Assembly (NCBI GenBank): GCA_949358305.1
Contig: OX442314.1
Span: 24,049,060-24,113,059, forward strand
Direction of reading: 5' to 3'
DNA from: Strigamia acuminata
Lineage: Eukaryota; Arthropoda; Chilopoda; Geophilomorpha; Linotaeniidae
DNA length: 64,000 bases
Part shown: one piece after another, positions 36,375-46,917 of the stretch
How the letters are laid out: the number at the start of each line of letters is the position of its first letter
Numbering within the stretch: the first letter of the stretch is position 1
Position numbers and translations under genes: made by a program
Notes under the pieces: model-generated
The model's database searches: none
What the model saw: the letters and a program-made list of their open reading frames with translations, nothing else
Told to the model about the DNA's origin: nothing

Positions 36375-38432
36375 TCAGTTTTTTGTCTCGTCGGGAGTGA
36401 CTGACTCAGTGGCTGCTGGTAAATGCTTAATTAACAGGTCAACCATGTTTTTCTGGAAGTCAGTAAATTTGGAGTCTAAAGTTTCTGACGTAACCCAATT
36501 TTGTTTGGGTCGTTTAAACTCGGGGTTGGGAGCAGAGTGGTTAAATCTTTTATTTGAATTTAACGAGTCTGTTTTCCCTGCTAATTTTTTGGCAAGGGCG
36601 GGACATTCTCTTTTAAAATGTCCAGGCTCGTGACAGAAAAAGCATTTTCCAGTAGTCTTTTCATACTGGGCGGCAAATAATCGCTCCATTGAACCATCGT
36701 CAGTTGAGTCGTCATTTTCCGACTCGTCTTCATTTTCAACTTCATCTTGAGTTTGCGTTAAACGTAGTGAAGTTTTAGATGGAAAAATCTTAGATTTTTC
36801 GTGAAGTTTGGGAGTAGGATGATTCTCTCGATTATCGTACTCCAATTTTGCTGCAAGTTGAGAACTTTCAAACTTAGAGCGATTTGCTCCTACATATTGT
36901 AGAATGTCATCTACTGTAAAGTTACCATACATTCCTTGTGTACATAACGCCGTGAAACTTTCTTGAGTTAAATTGTCGAATAATTGCGCACGTCCAGTTT
37001 TATCACCTGGCGGCACTTCACCTTGTTCTTGCGTATAACGCAGAAGAAAACTATAAAGTGACTCGTCGGCTCGTTGTTTTACATTAAGAAGTCGCCTTTC
37101 TCTTGTAAGTGGAACGAGGTCGAAACAATCGAGAAAAGAGGCTTCGAAAGTTCGCCAACTGTTAAAAGTATGGCGTTGCTTATGGAACCAACGTTGTGCA
37201 TGGCCTAATAGTCGTCCAGGTACAGCAGTGTGTACCATGTCGTCTAAAGGGATGCCTTTCCCGAGTGCGACAGCTTTGACGATTTCAAGGAATCGCGCAA
37301 CCTCTGTCTGTTTCCCGTCAAAAATAGGAATCTCGATTCCTTTTCCAAAATTCTGACTGGGATTACTCGGGCTTCGGATTTGACCAACTAAACCCTGAAT
37401 AATTTGTTTTACATTTTCGTCCGACAAATTAGAAGCAGAGTTCGAATTGGGTGTAGACCGACTTTCTTGGTCTCTGGGTGGCGGATTTGGCTCTCCTCGA
37501 AAATTTTGGCGTCTATCAGGTGGCGGAGGAGAACGAGAATTATTACGTCGGTGGAAATTATTGTTATAATTTCCCCCTCCACCAGCGTGAGATTCGTCAC
37601 TACTCGAGTTAGGATCGGAGTCACGAGGATCACCAGGAGCTCCGGGAAATCGTTGATTTCTCGGCGGAGCTCGTCCACCTTGAGAGCGGGAATTTCTATA
37701 ATTCCTAAAATCTCCATCAGATTGGGTGTGAGATTGAAAATTTTGATAATTTTCATTTCTCCCCCTTGGTTGGACCGACAGATTAGTTCGAGGCTGTGGA
37801 ACTCTGAAAGAATCATTCAAATTCCCAGTGGGAGCGGGTAAAATATTATTTACAGCCGTCGCACTTGGTAAATTTCGGGAAATTGGCGCCGAAATATTTC
37901 CTTGTCCGGAATTTCCCATTCTTTCGGCCGAATTCGATCGCCAAGAACTAGTTGGTAACTGAATCGAAGGTTGAACAGATAGTGAAGAATTTAACTGCCC
38001 ATTGTCGTCACGAGCAACATTCATTCGCCATCCAGGCAATTGCTGGTAGCGATATGTGGCCGGCGAACGAGGGCCAGTTCGATCTACAGAAACACTTCGT
38101 TCGTTGGTTACAACTACATCGGGAGTAATTACACGATTTCTCTCGTGATGATTATTCGCCGTGTATTGTTGAGCTTCACACAAAGAGGAAAACTGCGTCA
38201 CTTCCAATTGGTAATGGCGACAGTAAACTTCTAAATCATGTGGGACTGATAGTGGATCCGTTCGAGAACTACCTGGGTTGGAAACGTCTCTAGGAACATT
38301 CTCTTCCCCCTGGCTTTCTAGATCAGACTCCACAATTCCTCTTGGTGTTTCACACATACCACCACGTCGTCGTGCTCCACGATTTCCTCGTGTTCCACGA
38401 ACTCTTACAGGTCTACGGGCCATAATACTCAA
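36375..38432 (-). CDS. gag: Retrotransposon Gag with one zinc knuckle
   Basis: 685 codons, ATG at 38432. The N-terminal half is Arg/Asn/Pro/Gly-rich and disordered; the middle (about 350-520) carries the helical retrotransposon gag domain, with a segment reading AQRWFHKQR and later FDLVPL; a CCHC zinc knuckle CFFCHEPGHFKREC occupies residues 597-610. It forms the particle that packages element RNA. It precedes pol in the expected order. Confidence 0.92.
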   Translation of the reverse strand: MSIMARRPVRVRGTRGNRGARRRGGMCETPRGIVESDLESQGEENVPRDVSNPGSSRTDPLSVPHDLEVYCRHYQLEVTQFSSLCEAQQYTANNHHERNRVITPDVVVTNERSVSVDRTGPRSPATYRYQQLPGWRMNVARDDNGQLNSSLSVQPSIQLPTSSWRSNSAERMGNSGQGNISAPISRNLPSATAVNNILPAPTGNLNDSFRVPQPRTNLSVQPRGRNENYQNFQSHTQSDGDFRNYRNSRSQGGRAPPRNQRFPGAPGDPRDSDPNSSSDESHAGGGGNYNNNFHRRNNSRSPPPPDRRQNFRGEPNPPPRDQESRSTPNSNSASNLSDENVKQIIQGLVGQIRSPSNPSQNFGKGIEIPIFDGKQTEVARFLEIVKAVALGKGIPLDDMVHTAVPGRLLGHAQRWFHKQRHTFNSWRTFEASFLDCFDLVPLTRERRLLNVKQRADESLYSFLLRYTQEQGEVPPGDKTGRAQLFDNLTQESFTALCTQGMYGNFTVDDILQYVGANRSKFESSQLAAKLEYDNRENHPTPKLHEKSKIFPSKTSLRLTQTQDEVENEDESENDDSTDDGSMERLFAAQYEKTTGKCFFCHEPGHFKRECPALAKKLAGKTDSLNSNKRFNHSAPNPEFKRPKQNWVTSETLDSKFTDFQKNMVDLLIKHLPAATESVTPDETKN

Positions 38433-39300
38433 AGAAATACACGTACAAAAGAAAAAATAAACTTTAACTGAACTAGCGTAAATGTAACACGCTTAATATT
38501 AAACTAAGAAATAATTTGAAAAAATACAACCTTAGCTGCTGAAACTGAAGTGGCTTCGGAAAAACTGTCCTATTGCGTGGTCAAGAATGGTCCAAACGGG
38601 CACTGGTCACAAAGGCACAACTGGATGGTCGCACTGTCGAAAAGCAAGTGTGGCTGAATATTGGTTGTCAAACTAGCTTCCGGAAAATCTCCTTTGTCAA
38701 GACAGTCTGCTGTGATTGGCGATGTTGACAAATTCCTGATAATTTCTAATCCGAAATTCTCAACAATGTCACATCTGGATGACCTACTCCGAGCTGCATC
38801 GTGAGTGGTTCTCTTTGTCACATTCTTTACTTTGTTAAAGATTAAAATAATAATCAAAAACATTGAAAACAGAACAATAGAAACTTGGTCAAGTTTTTAA
38901 CCAGCAAAATAAAATACTTTAACTTTTTATTTTTCAGTCAGCAGGATTTCTAGTCAAATTCGTTTTTTGATCAAAATTCAAGGTTTCGAAATTTTCCAGA
39001 ATATAGCTGAATATTCTGGGAAACTCAATAAAATCATAATAGATTTTTCGTAAGAGATTCGGAATTATAATGAGTTTTTTTCAAAATAATCCAAAAATTC
39101 GAATTCAGATATTTCCAAAAGATAATGAGAATTTTTTGAAAACAAATGGATATTTCACAGTAAATTTATAGAGAAAAATCGGAAATTTTCTAATTATAAT
39201 ATCTATATAAAATAATCAAGAAAATTCATTTTTTCAATTTACACTTTGATCACAGAGTTCACTTCGATAAAATGCAACCTATCTCGGTAGAACCTCCACG
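38433..39300. other. Leader of the LTR element with primer-binding site
   Basis: About 870 bases between the 5' LTR and gag. Starting two bases inside the LTR edge, at 39298 on minus, the sequence TGGAGGTTCTACCGAGAT begins with TGG, as expected for a site complementary to a tRNA CCA end; I could not assign the tRNA. The rest is untranslated leader; a 97-codon minus frame at 38863-38570 has no recognisable domain. Confidence 0.6.
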
Positions 39301-40890
39301 TGTGACGATTACCTTCTGGAGATAGCAATTGCTAAACTAAAGTGTGAACTATCTGTGTGAAAGTGTAAAATATGCAAACCTGATGTTTTCTCAAAACATA
39401 TAACATTTATTCCGGTTTGAACCTTATATAAATACTATGCCTACAAGTGGCTAAAATGACGAGAAGTTAAACTATACAGTTGTTTGGCAAAAGCCCTGAA
39501 ATAATATCATTTGAAGGCTTCAGTCATGCAATAAGAATTTGTAACGGTCTTATTGCTGTGACGTAAAAGATGTCATCTATGAATGGCTTTGGCTTCTAAA
39601 TGGTCCGGGGTTTGGTTCTAAAAGGCGTGTAAATGGTTAGGCTGGGTGGGTTATATCCGAGAGGTGCGGTTGACTTTTCTGTATCGTCACACACATCGCA
39701 TCGCAGATAATTGTTGTAATCAATAATTACCGCGAGATGTAACAATGTGAGAATAAATATTCATATTAATTCTATGGAATTAATCATGATATTTTAGAGT
39801 CACAAACTTAACTAAAACTATGAAAATAAGTAAAATATATTAAAATAGCGCCGAGCTATTTTTTGCCCCGAGTGCAATCAACATCTAAGTTAGACTTAAA
39901 TGTTCCGTCAAACCAATAACGAATTGAATCGAAATATCTCGCAGGAAAGGTTATCCATCGCCGGGAAATTACTCCACTCGGTCCTGGCTGGCGGGAGAGT
40001 AACCGGGAAATTACTCCGCGTCGATTACTCTGATAATGCGTCTGTGAAATATAAATACTCCACTCTAGATTCTACATTACCAATGCGTCTGTGAATTTTA
40101 CTCCACTCTAGATTCTGCACTCTACAACGGAATGTTGGCATGAAGCTGGAGGGAGTGCGTCTGTGGGTTGTACCCCACTCTAGATACTACACTTAAATGT
40201 GTCTGTGAATTACTCACTCTAGTTACAACATTTCTACAACGGAATGTTGGCATGAAGAGGCGGGCAGTGTGTCTGTGAGTCTTCTACCCACTCTAGATAC
40301 TTACACTAAATACAAAGTATTTCTACAACGGATTGTCGGAACGCAGAGAAGTATAATATGTGCTCAAGTAATATCAGTATCAAACAAAAACAGAACAAGA
40401 GCGAGCTATATCCGTTTTGCAGGGGGATATATACTCGGTGAGGAGAATAGCTGTTCAGTGATCCAATGGGATCACTGGGCAGTCAAATCCATCCAATCCT
40501 AGGTCATAGGAAGTGGATACTCAGGACATAGTCTTCTACTAGGTCCAAAACAGGAACTGGATACGCAGGACACATTTTGGATTAAGTCCCTTTGACTATA
40601 ATCCAAAAGGAGTCCAACTCACAGTGGGTGATGGGGGGTGACTTCACCAGGTGTAGAGTTTGCACATAATTCAATAGAATTATGTGACAAATAAATCAAC
40701 TAGCATTTGAACATCCAAAAGTATTTAAAAGTGTCTAAAGTTGCAGTGGAATAAAATATAAATAGTAATTTATATTTTATTCACTCAAAAATTGTCGAAA
40801 TTTGAATTTACCGCTAAAACGCATCAGCGCCATCTATTGGTGAAGTAATCGTCCTATACTAACAAAGTGCATGACAGTGTAACCGTCACA
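39301..40890 (-). repeat. 5' LTR (1590 bp)
   Basis: Direct repeat of 26899-28488, same length and ends. In the direction of transcription it is the upstream LTR and should contain the promoter, which I could not place. The target-site copy AGCA follows at 40891-40894. Confidence 0.95.
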
Positions 40891-40894
40891 AGCA

Positions 40895-41930
40895 GCTTAC
40901 TCCGCCCGTTGGCCTGTCGGCTCATGTTCAGCACAGGGAGGAAATATGTTCTATTTTGTAAATTCCCGTCAAGAGATGGCGCTGGTTTCCATTTCCTACC
41001 TAGCAGCAACCTTATTTCAGGCTAATTCACTTTCAGTTTCTCACCTTCGCTACGAAGAGCAGATATTTTATTGCCGTGATAAAAACCGCACATTTATTAT
41101 TTGCGATTCATGGTCGTCAGTTAAGCCGCCAGGGATTCATTACACACTTCGTATCACTTAATATAATGTCATCATCCTATATGATAATAATTAAATCCGA
41201 TTCCTAATTAGAGTAATTTCGTTCAACATTAATGTATGCACAAATTAATATTAAAACTGAATTTTTCATATGGAAAATTCCGTTTTAATATTTCAGCCCT
41301 TATTTTTTTTTTATTTAAAAAAAAAACTGCATTTAATGTAATTAAATGCAAAGCTGATAAGGAATTTGACTAGTATTATCATGTGTCAATGTACTGATCG
41401 ACATTGCATGAATAGAAGTGAGAGTTTAACCCTAGGATCAATTTTGACCTGCTAAAATTTTTTTTTTCCTTTCTAAAACGAACGGAGTTTACTTTCTAAA
41501 AATTGTTTGGCCCAGAATTTTCTCCCAACTCTTCTTTAGAAAAATGGTTAAAGAAAAATTAAAAAAGAATTAAAAAAGAATCAAAAATAAAAAAGTCATT
41601 CAAAAAACAAAACATTCGTGGCTTTTGGCCCACTCTGTATAACGTATAAACATCATAACAAACAATTAAAAAAATAATAGATCCAAAAATTAAAAATCTT
41701 TTTTTCAAAAATTTCTTTGTTGAAAACCAGAACATGCGGAAAATGTATTTCCAACAATGATTTTTTATAGCATATATTTTTTTAAACTGAAGTCAAATCA
41801 ATGAGTTTGCATCTCACGTCTGCCTTTCTTTCAATCCAAAGATCACAACTTAAATTTGGTCAAGGACACTACAAGCTTTGTTAAACTCATTTCGAAATTT
41901 CATACCCATTACATATTATCACATAATCTA
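40895..41930. other. Spacer after the LTR element; one possible exon
   Basis: A frame at 40946-41161 runs through an acceptor-like CCTTATTTCAG at 41014 and encodes a 46-residue segment with two Cys after it. It could be a terminal exon of the secreted-protein gene cut off by the retrotransposon, but phase compatibility alone is weak evidence. The rest is A/T-rich spacer. Confidence 0.2.
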
Positions 41931-42190
41931 TACCACCTCGTTTAAACGCCCGGGCGTTTAATAGTTTTTCTGAGCGGGACCCCCACACCCCGGCGCAAAT
42001 TTGAAGCCCGGCGTGTATTCGGGCCCGGCGCGTAACCGAAAAATCGGCACTTTTTACAAAAAACACCATTTTTTCGCCAAAAATCGGCGATATTTGGGGG
42101 CCGGCACCAATTCCGTAGATTGCCAATTACTGCCCGGCACTAAAACGGGCCCGGCGTCTTAATGAACCCAGGCGTTTAAACGAGGCGGTA
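41931..42190. mobile_element. Foldback MITE with TACCACCTCGTTTAAACG ends
   Basis: The left end TACCACCTCGTTTAAACGCC and the right end GGCGTTTAAACGAGGCGGTA are inverted repeats. The interior is G+C-rich with GCCCGGC phrases. A scar of the same end, TTTAAACGGGGCGGTA, sits in the ADI fragment at 50943-50958. Confidence 0.8.
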
Positions 42191-42731
42191 CATCATAGCC
42201 ATCAGGTATTTTTTTGTTTAAAACATTAAATAACAACTTCTACATAGTTCATAGTTTTACAGTGACGAATGTGGAAATTTCATTGTTTATGGTAAATAAA
42301 AACTAAACAAATTTTCATGGGGTTGCGAGAAAATATTTTGAGAAGCGAAGGAGTCCGGACTCAAGAAAGGTTAAGAACCACTAAGTGTTTCATTTTGATA
42401 TCGAATATTTAAAAAAAAAAAAAAATAAACAAAGATAAACTGAACTTGAAAATTCAACATGCAGCTCAAATCGTAATACCAAAAAAAGAAACTTTTCAGT
42501 TAAGATTGCAAATTTGTTTTTGTCTTTTGGTGTCAAGTTTATGATAACATAAAAAGAACCGTATTTCCATTCCTCGTTTTGTTGTGAACATGTGCACGGT
42601 TTGTGACAACGTTCCAAAGGTTAAACCAGAGTACAATGTATACGAAGGCTTAAATTCAGAATCAATTTTCAAAAACAAGTTCAATACTCATACTCATTTT
42701 TCTCTCTGAAATATCTGCAGTTCGTCCTATT

Positions 42732-45529
42732 ATGGATTTCTCGGTAAGTAGATATTTAAAAAATATACATTTACAGCTATCTGAAAGTTGAATAGTAATT
42801 GTTCTCGTAAAGACTAAGTTCTGTGTGATTGAGTACATTCACCATGCAATTAAAGCAATAGATACACATAATCTGCACTTTCAAAAGACAATCAATTCCT
42901 TATCGGAATTCCAAGCATGTTTATTGGCGGCAGTGCGTTCAATTTTGATTAGTATTCCTTAAACTAAACAGAACCTCTCAAGCGAAGTTTTAAAAAAATT
43001 AAATTAAGTCGCTTAATATTGACGAGATTAATTGAATTTCCTGGACAAGTTAACTAACGATTTAACTAAAATGACGAAATAGCAAATCTACAGTGTGCGC
43101 CTGTTATCTTGATGCCAAATTCCAACCGTGCATTCCACTATGTGCACACCATCATTATTCTCTATTTTTACAGTTCGTGGCCGTTATCTTGATGCCCAAT
43201 TCATTCTGAGCAGATGATTTCCTAATTCCAGTAGTTATTTAGCAGTATTAAGCCCAATGTTCGGCCTAATAATGCTAACAAAGTTAATAAACAACAATAA
43301 ACTAATTAACAAAAGTAAATTACAGCACCAAACCAAAATGTTGTTGCTTTATTTCCTTTGTGTGCAGCAAACAATCGTGTAAATACTCATACAGGCGCAG
43401 TACAGTAGAGCGTTGATTATCCGAACTGATCGGGGACATGGGTGTTCATAAAACCGATTTCTTCACATAATAAGTCATTAGCTTTATGCAGATACCGCAT
43501 TGAATACGAAAAAAAAAAACATCCGACAAAAAAACGACTAAAATCAACTAAAAAGTCGATAGAAAGTCGATCACCGCTGTTCAATTAACCGGTCGTTCGC
43601 ATGACCGATGTTCGGATAATCGACGCTCTACAGTATGTGATGCGCAGTTTGAATTTGGCGATAGAACGGTAGATGATGTGAAATAATGTCAGTAGGTGCA
43701 TTCAAAAACTCTAAAACGCCTCTAAAACTCGTTTCGTGTTTGTACGTGACGTCATTCCCATTGAATAACATGAGAATGTTATTCAATGGGAATGATCTCA
43801 TTGAATAACATGAGAATGTTATTCAATGGGAATGATCCCATTGAATAACATGAGAATGTTATTCAATGGGAATGATCCCATTGAATAACATGAGAATGTT
43901 ATTCAATGGGAATGACGTCACGTACAAACACGAAACGAGTTTTGCATACGTTTTAGAGTTTTTGAATGCAGCTACTGATTGATCCCCTCCACCTGGCTAT
44001 TAAATGGGTCCTTAGTATATATATCTACATCTATATATAACTAAAGCAAGTCACTTAAGATGTCAAAAACCTGATATCAATGAGACTAGTCGACTAAGCT
44101 GTTATCTGATAATGTGATATCTCTAAATGAAACTGAACTTTTAACGCTACTGTTGAAAATACTCACTCTAAAATAATCTTATTTATTCAATTTTCAGCTC
44201 AAGCTGAGAAGAAACACTTTGCTGACTTTCAACGTGGCGCTATTGTTTTGTTTCACATTCCTAAACCCACATTCACATTTATCCATTGCAACTACGTCCA
44301 AACATAATCATCGCATCGAAGTACATTCAGAAATCGGAAGACTCAGGAAAGTTTTGCTCCACAGACCTGGTGATGAACTTGAAAACTTGACTCCAGAACT
44401 ATTGAAGAAGTTACTATTTGATGACATACCCTACTTGAAATTAGCAAGAGAGGAACATGATGTATTTGTCCAAATACTTCAAGACAAAGGTGTTGAAGTT
44501 GTATACATTGAAAACCTAGTCTCAGAAGCAATTAGCACTTTAGTTCAAACGAAAATGAAGTTCATCAACCAATTCATCGATGAATGCGGCATCAAATCCG
44601 AAAAAGGCAAGAAAATTCTCACAGACTACTTTCTAAATTTCCCAACCAAACAAATGGTGGATAAAATGATAGCTGGAGTCAAAAAGAATGAACTTCAAGA
44701 ACAACTGCCGTCTCTCAATTTCTTGGTTGACAGTGACTATCCCTTTATTTGTGATCCAATACCCAACCTCTTATTCACAAGAGACCCATTCTCAAGCATA
44801 GGCAATGGAGTATCCATAAACCACATGAGCACTGCTACAAGAAGACGAGAAACCATTTTTGCCGAATATGTCTTCAAACATCATCCAGACTACAACAATG
44901 GCCAAGTCCCCATCTGGTATGAGAGAACAGAGCACAGCAACATCGAAGGAGGAGATATTCTGGTATTAAGCGAAGAATTACTGGCCATTGGTATTTCCGA
45001 GAGGACTGATAGTGAGGCGATTGAAAAAATTGCCAAATCCCTCTTCCAAAAGCACCCGACTTTCCAGACAATATTGGCTTTTGATATTCCCAACAGTCGA
45101 TCGTACATGCATCTCGATACAGTTTTCACACAGATTGACTACGACAAGTTTACCATTCACCAGAGCCCGGATATGACGTTCACATGTTATTCGCTCAAGA
45201 AGAGTGAATGTGCTGACTGTGCAATGAAAATACAACCGGAAACTGGAAGTGTGGAAGAAATTTTGGAACGACATTTGAACAGACAAGTGAAATTAATCGA
45301 ATGTGGAGGTGGTGATCCAGTCAATGGGGAGAGGGAACAGTGGAGTGATGGTGCAAATACATTAGCTATAGCCCCTGGAGAAGTTATTGTGTACAATAGA
45401 AATTACCAGACCAATAATGCTCTCAGAGAAAATGGAATCATTGTTCATGAAATTCCATCCAGTGAACTCTCAAGAGGGCGCGGAGGGCCCAGGTGCATGT
45501 CTATGCCTTTAATAAGAGACAATTTGTAA
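42732..45529 (+). CDS. Secreted arginine deiminase, copy 1 (bacterial-type, spliced)
   Basis: Hydrolyses L-arginine to citrulline and ammonia. Two exons: 42732-42743 (ATGGATTTCTCG before GTAAGT) and 44198-45529 (after TTCAATTTTCAG), phase 0, giving 447 residues. The join reads [15 protein letters not shown], followed by a hydrophobic signal peptide to about residue 36. The remaining 411 residues match the length of bacterial ArcA. Catalytic landmarks are complete: NLLFTRDP (about 194-201), the IEGGD loop (253-257), MHLDTVFT (308-315) and the nucleophile in [12 protein letters not shown] (C437). The enzyme is typical of bacteria and some protists, so transfer into this animal lineage followed by gain of an intron and signal peptide is the simplest reading. 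It should act in the secretory route or outside the cell. Confidence 0.93.
43403..43633. mobile_element. pogo/Tigger-type MITE in ADI copy 1 intron
   Basis: The ends CAGTAGAGCGTTGATTATCC and GGATAATCGACGCTCTACAG are the usual pogo/Tigger terminal repeat, and TA dinucleotides flank both sides (43401-43402 and 43634-43635). No transposase frame. Confidence 0.85.
43690..43977. mobile_element. CAGTAG-TGCATTC MITE carrying four 40-bp palindromic units
   Basis: The ends CAGTAGGTGCATTCAAAAAC and TTTTTGAATGCAGCTACTG are inverted repeats. The centre (43759-43918) holds four tandem, near-identical 40-bp units, each containing the hairpin CATTGAATAACAT - GAGA - ATGTTATTCAATG. Sequences around the array (GTACGTGACGTCATTCCC and its complement) continue the dyad. 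It lies in the intron of ADI copy 1. Confidence 0.85.
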
Positions 45530-45674
45530 ACATAAGAGAAAAATTTATATTCAATCAAATATATAATTATTCCTTGTATCATGTTTTAAATTCTCCTTTT
45601 AATGAAAAATGAAAAAATTAAGAAAAAAACTCGAAGTGTATTTAATGAGTAAATATTGACAGGAAAAAGTCTAA

Positions 45675-46001
45675 TGCTGGGCACACAAATACCGCGATTT
45701 CGCAAGCAAAATCGCGCTGTAAATGGCGCGCAATGCTACACACATATAGCTATTTCAGCTCTGCGAATTCAATCTCATGACGTCATTCCACAGCATTTAC
45801 ACAGCAACCGAAAATGTTGATGAAATCACGTCATTTCAAACAGCTCACGGGATTGGCTGCGACATGAATCGCAGGCGAAATAGTACTTCGGACAAGTACT
45901 ATTTCCAAAAGTAGATTTCGAACCGGCGCGTAGGAAATGACGTCACCTGCGCATGTGCAATGGCAACGCGACACGAAATCGCGGTACGTGTGCGCCCAGC
46001 A
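45675..46001. mobile_element. Harbinger-like MITE nested in a hAT-like element
   Basis: Inverted ends TGCTGGGCACACAAATACCG and CGGTACGTGTGCGCCCAGCA. It is flanked by TAA (45672-45674) and TGA (46002-46004), a 3-bp duplication with one change, as in PIF/Harbinger elements. It splits the left target-site copy of the hAT-like element at 46007. Confidence 0.75.
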
Positions 46002-46006
46002 TGAAC

Positions 46007-46271
46007 CAGCAGTCGGCAACAGGCGGACCGCGGAGATGTTTTAGCAACGTTTTTCCCTCGGTTTCTTTAATTTTTCGGAGTTTTTCTTCTTGTTTTTTTC
46101 CTGTTTTTTAGGTTTTATCGGTATTTTTTGGGTTGTGTGTGTTTATCAGGGGGTTTATTTGGTTTTTAAGTGTTTTTTCCGTTTTCTTAGGTTTATAAGT
46201 GTTTTTTTATGGACTTCGATAAATTTTTTAATAGTATTCGGACCCCACTTAAAATTACTTGCCGACCCCTG
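46007..46271. mobile_element. hAT-like MITE downstream of ADI copy 1
   Basis: Begins CAGCAGTCGGCAA and ends TTGCCGACCCCTG. The right target-site copy is GTCTAAAC (46272-46279); the left copy is GTCTAA (45669-45674) plus AC (46005-46006), interrupted by the nested MITE. The same site is present once and empty at 50449-50456 after ADI copy 2. Interior is T-rich, no transposase. Confidence 0.8.
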
Positions 46272-46279
46272 GTCTAAAC

Positions 46280-46875
46280 CTTTGCAACATTTAAAGATTG
46301 GTCTATAGCCTCAAAGTTTTTTACCTGGGTAAATCAAAATTCTGGTCAGTATTTGACAATTTAAAGTATTTCTAGATTTTCTAAGTGAGTGACTGGCTAT
46401 AATCTGTCAATAATGAAATAAAAAACCTTATTTTATGATTTTTAGAATACAGCTACCATAGTTTTTACTAAGAAAGCGAACATAATACATTAATAAAGTA
46501 ATTGATTGCTTCAGATAGATTTCATGCAATTGCTTTTTGTTTGTGGGAATTACAAATGGTTCAATAACAATGGGTACAAAATTGTGTCAATGAAAATTGC
46601 TTTCCTGTAGAATGTTGAATCATGCATCGTGTTATTTATTGAAGAAATTTGCATTTACGATTAGCTCACAGTAATAAACTCATACTGAATGAAAACAAAA
46701 TTAAACAATTTAATTCGATACGTCTACATCATAAACTTAATTTTTGATTGTCGCTTAATGAAGCAACCCAATCCATTAATAAAAATTGAAATAAATAAAA
46801 TCATTTAGTTAACTAGCATCCTCTTGAAAACTTATTTTTTGGCCATTAGTTTGTGCAGACATCACATTATAACGA
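46280..46875. other. Spacer between the ADI copies
   Basis: A+T-rich. A short TTTTTAGAATACAGCTACC at about 46439 is a relic end of the GCTGCATTC MITE family. No gene seen. Confidence 0.4.
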
Positions 46876-46883
46876 TATATAAG
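46876..46883 (+). promoter_or_regulatory. Possible TATA box of ADI copy 2
   Basis: TATATAAG lies 35 bases before the ATG at 46918. If used, the 5' leader would be very short. No equivalent box is evident before copy 1, so this is tentative. Confidence 0.35.
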
Positions 46884-46917
46884 AACAACTGGTAAATTCA
46901 TTTGCTTAAGTCTTCTT

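Larger units (their letters stand above)
26899..40890 (-). mobile_element. Ty3/gypsy-like LTR retrotransposon, apparently intact, 14 kb
   Basis: The element reads on minus: 5' LTR 40890-39301, primer site, gag 38432-36375, pol 36333-32098, a third ORF 30788-29145, polypurine tract, 3' LTR 28488-26899. Both LTRs are 1590 bp, begin TGTGACG and end CGTCACA, and match in every stretch I compared, so insertion looks recent. A 4-bp target duplication AGCA flanks it (26895-26898 and 40891-40894). Pol order (protease, RT, RNase H, integrase) is the Ty3/gypsy order. The long LTRs and large third ORF make the element unusually big for the group. Confidence 0.95.
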
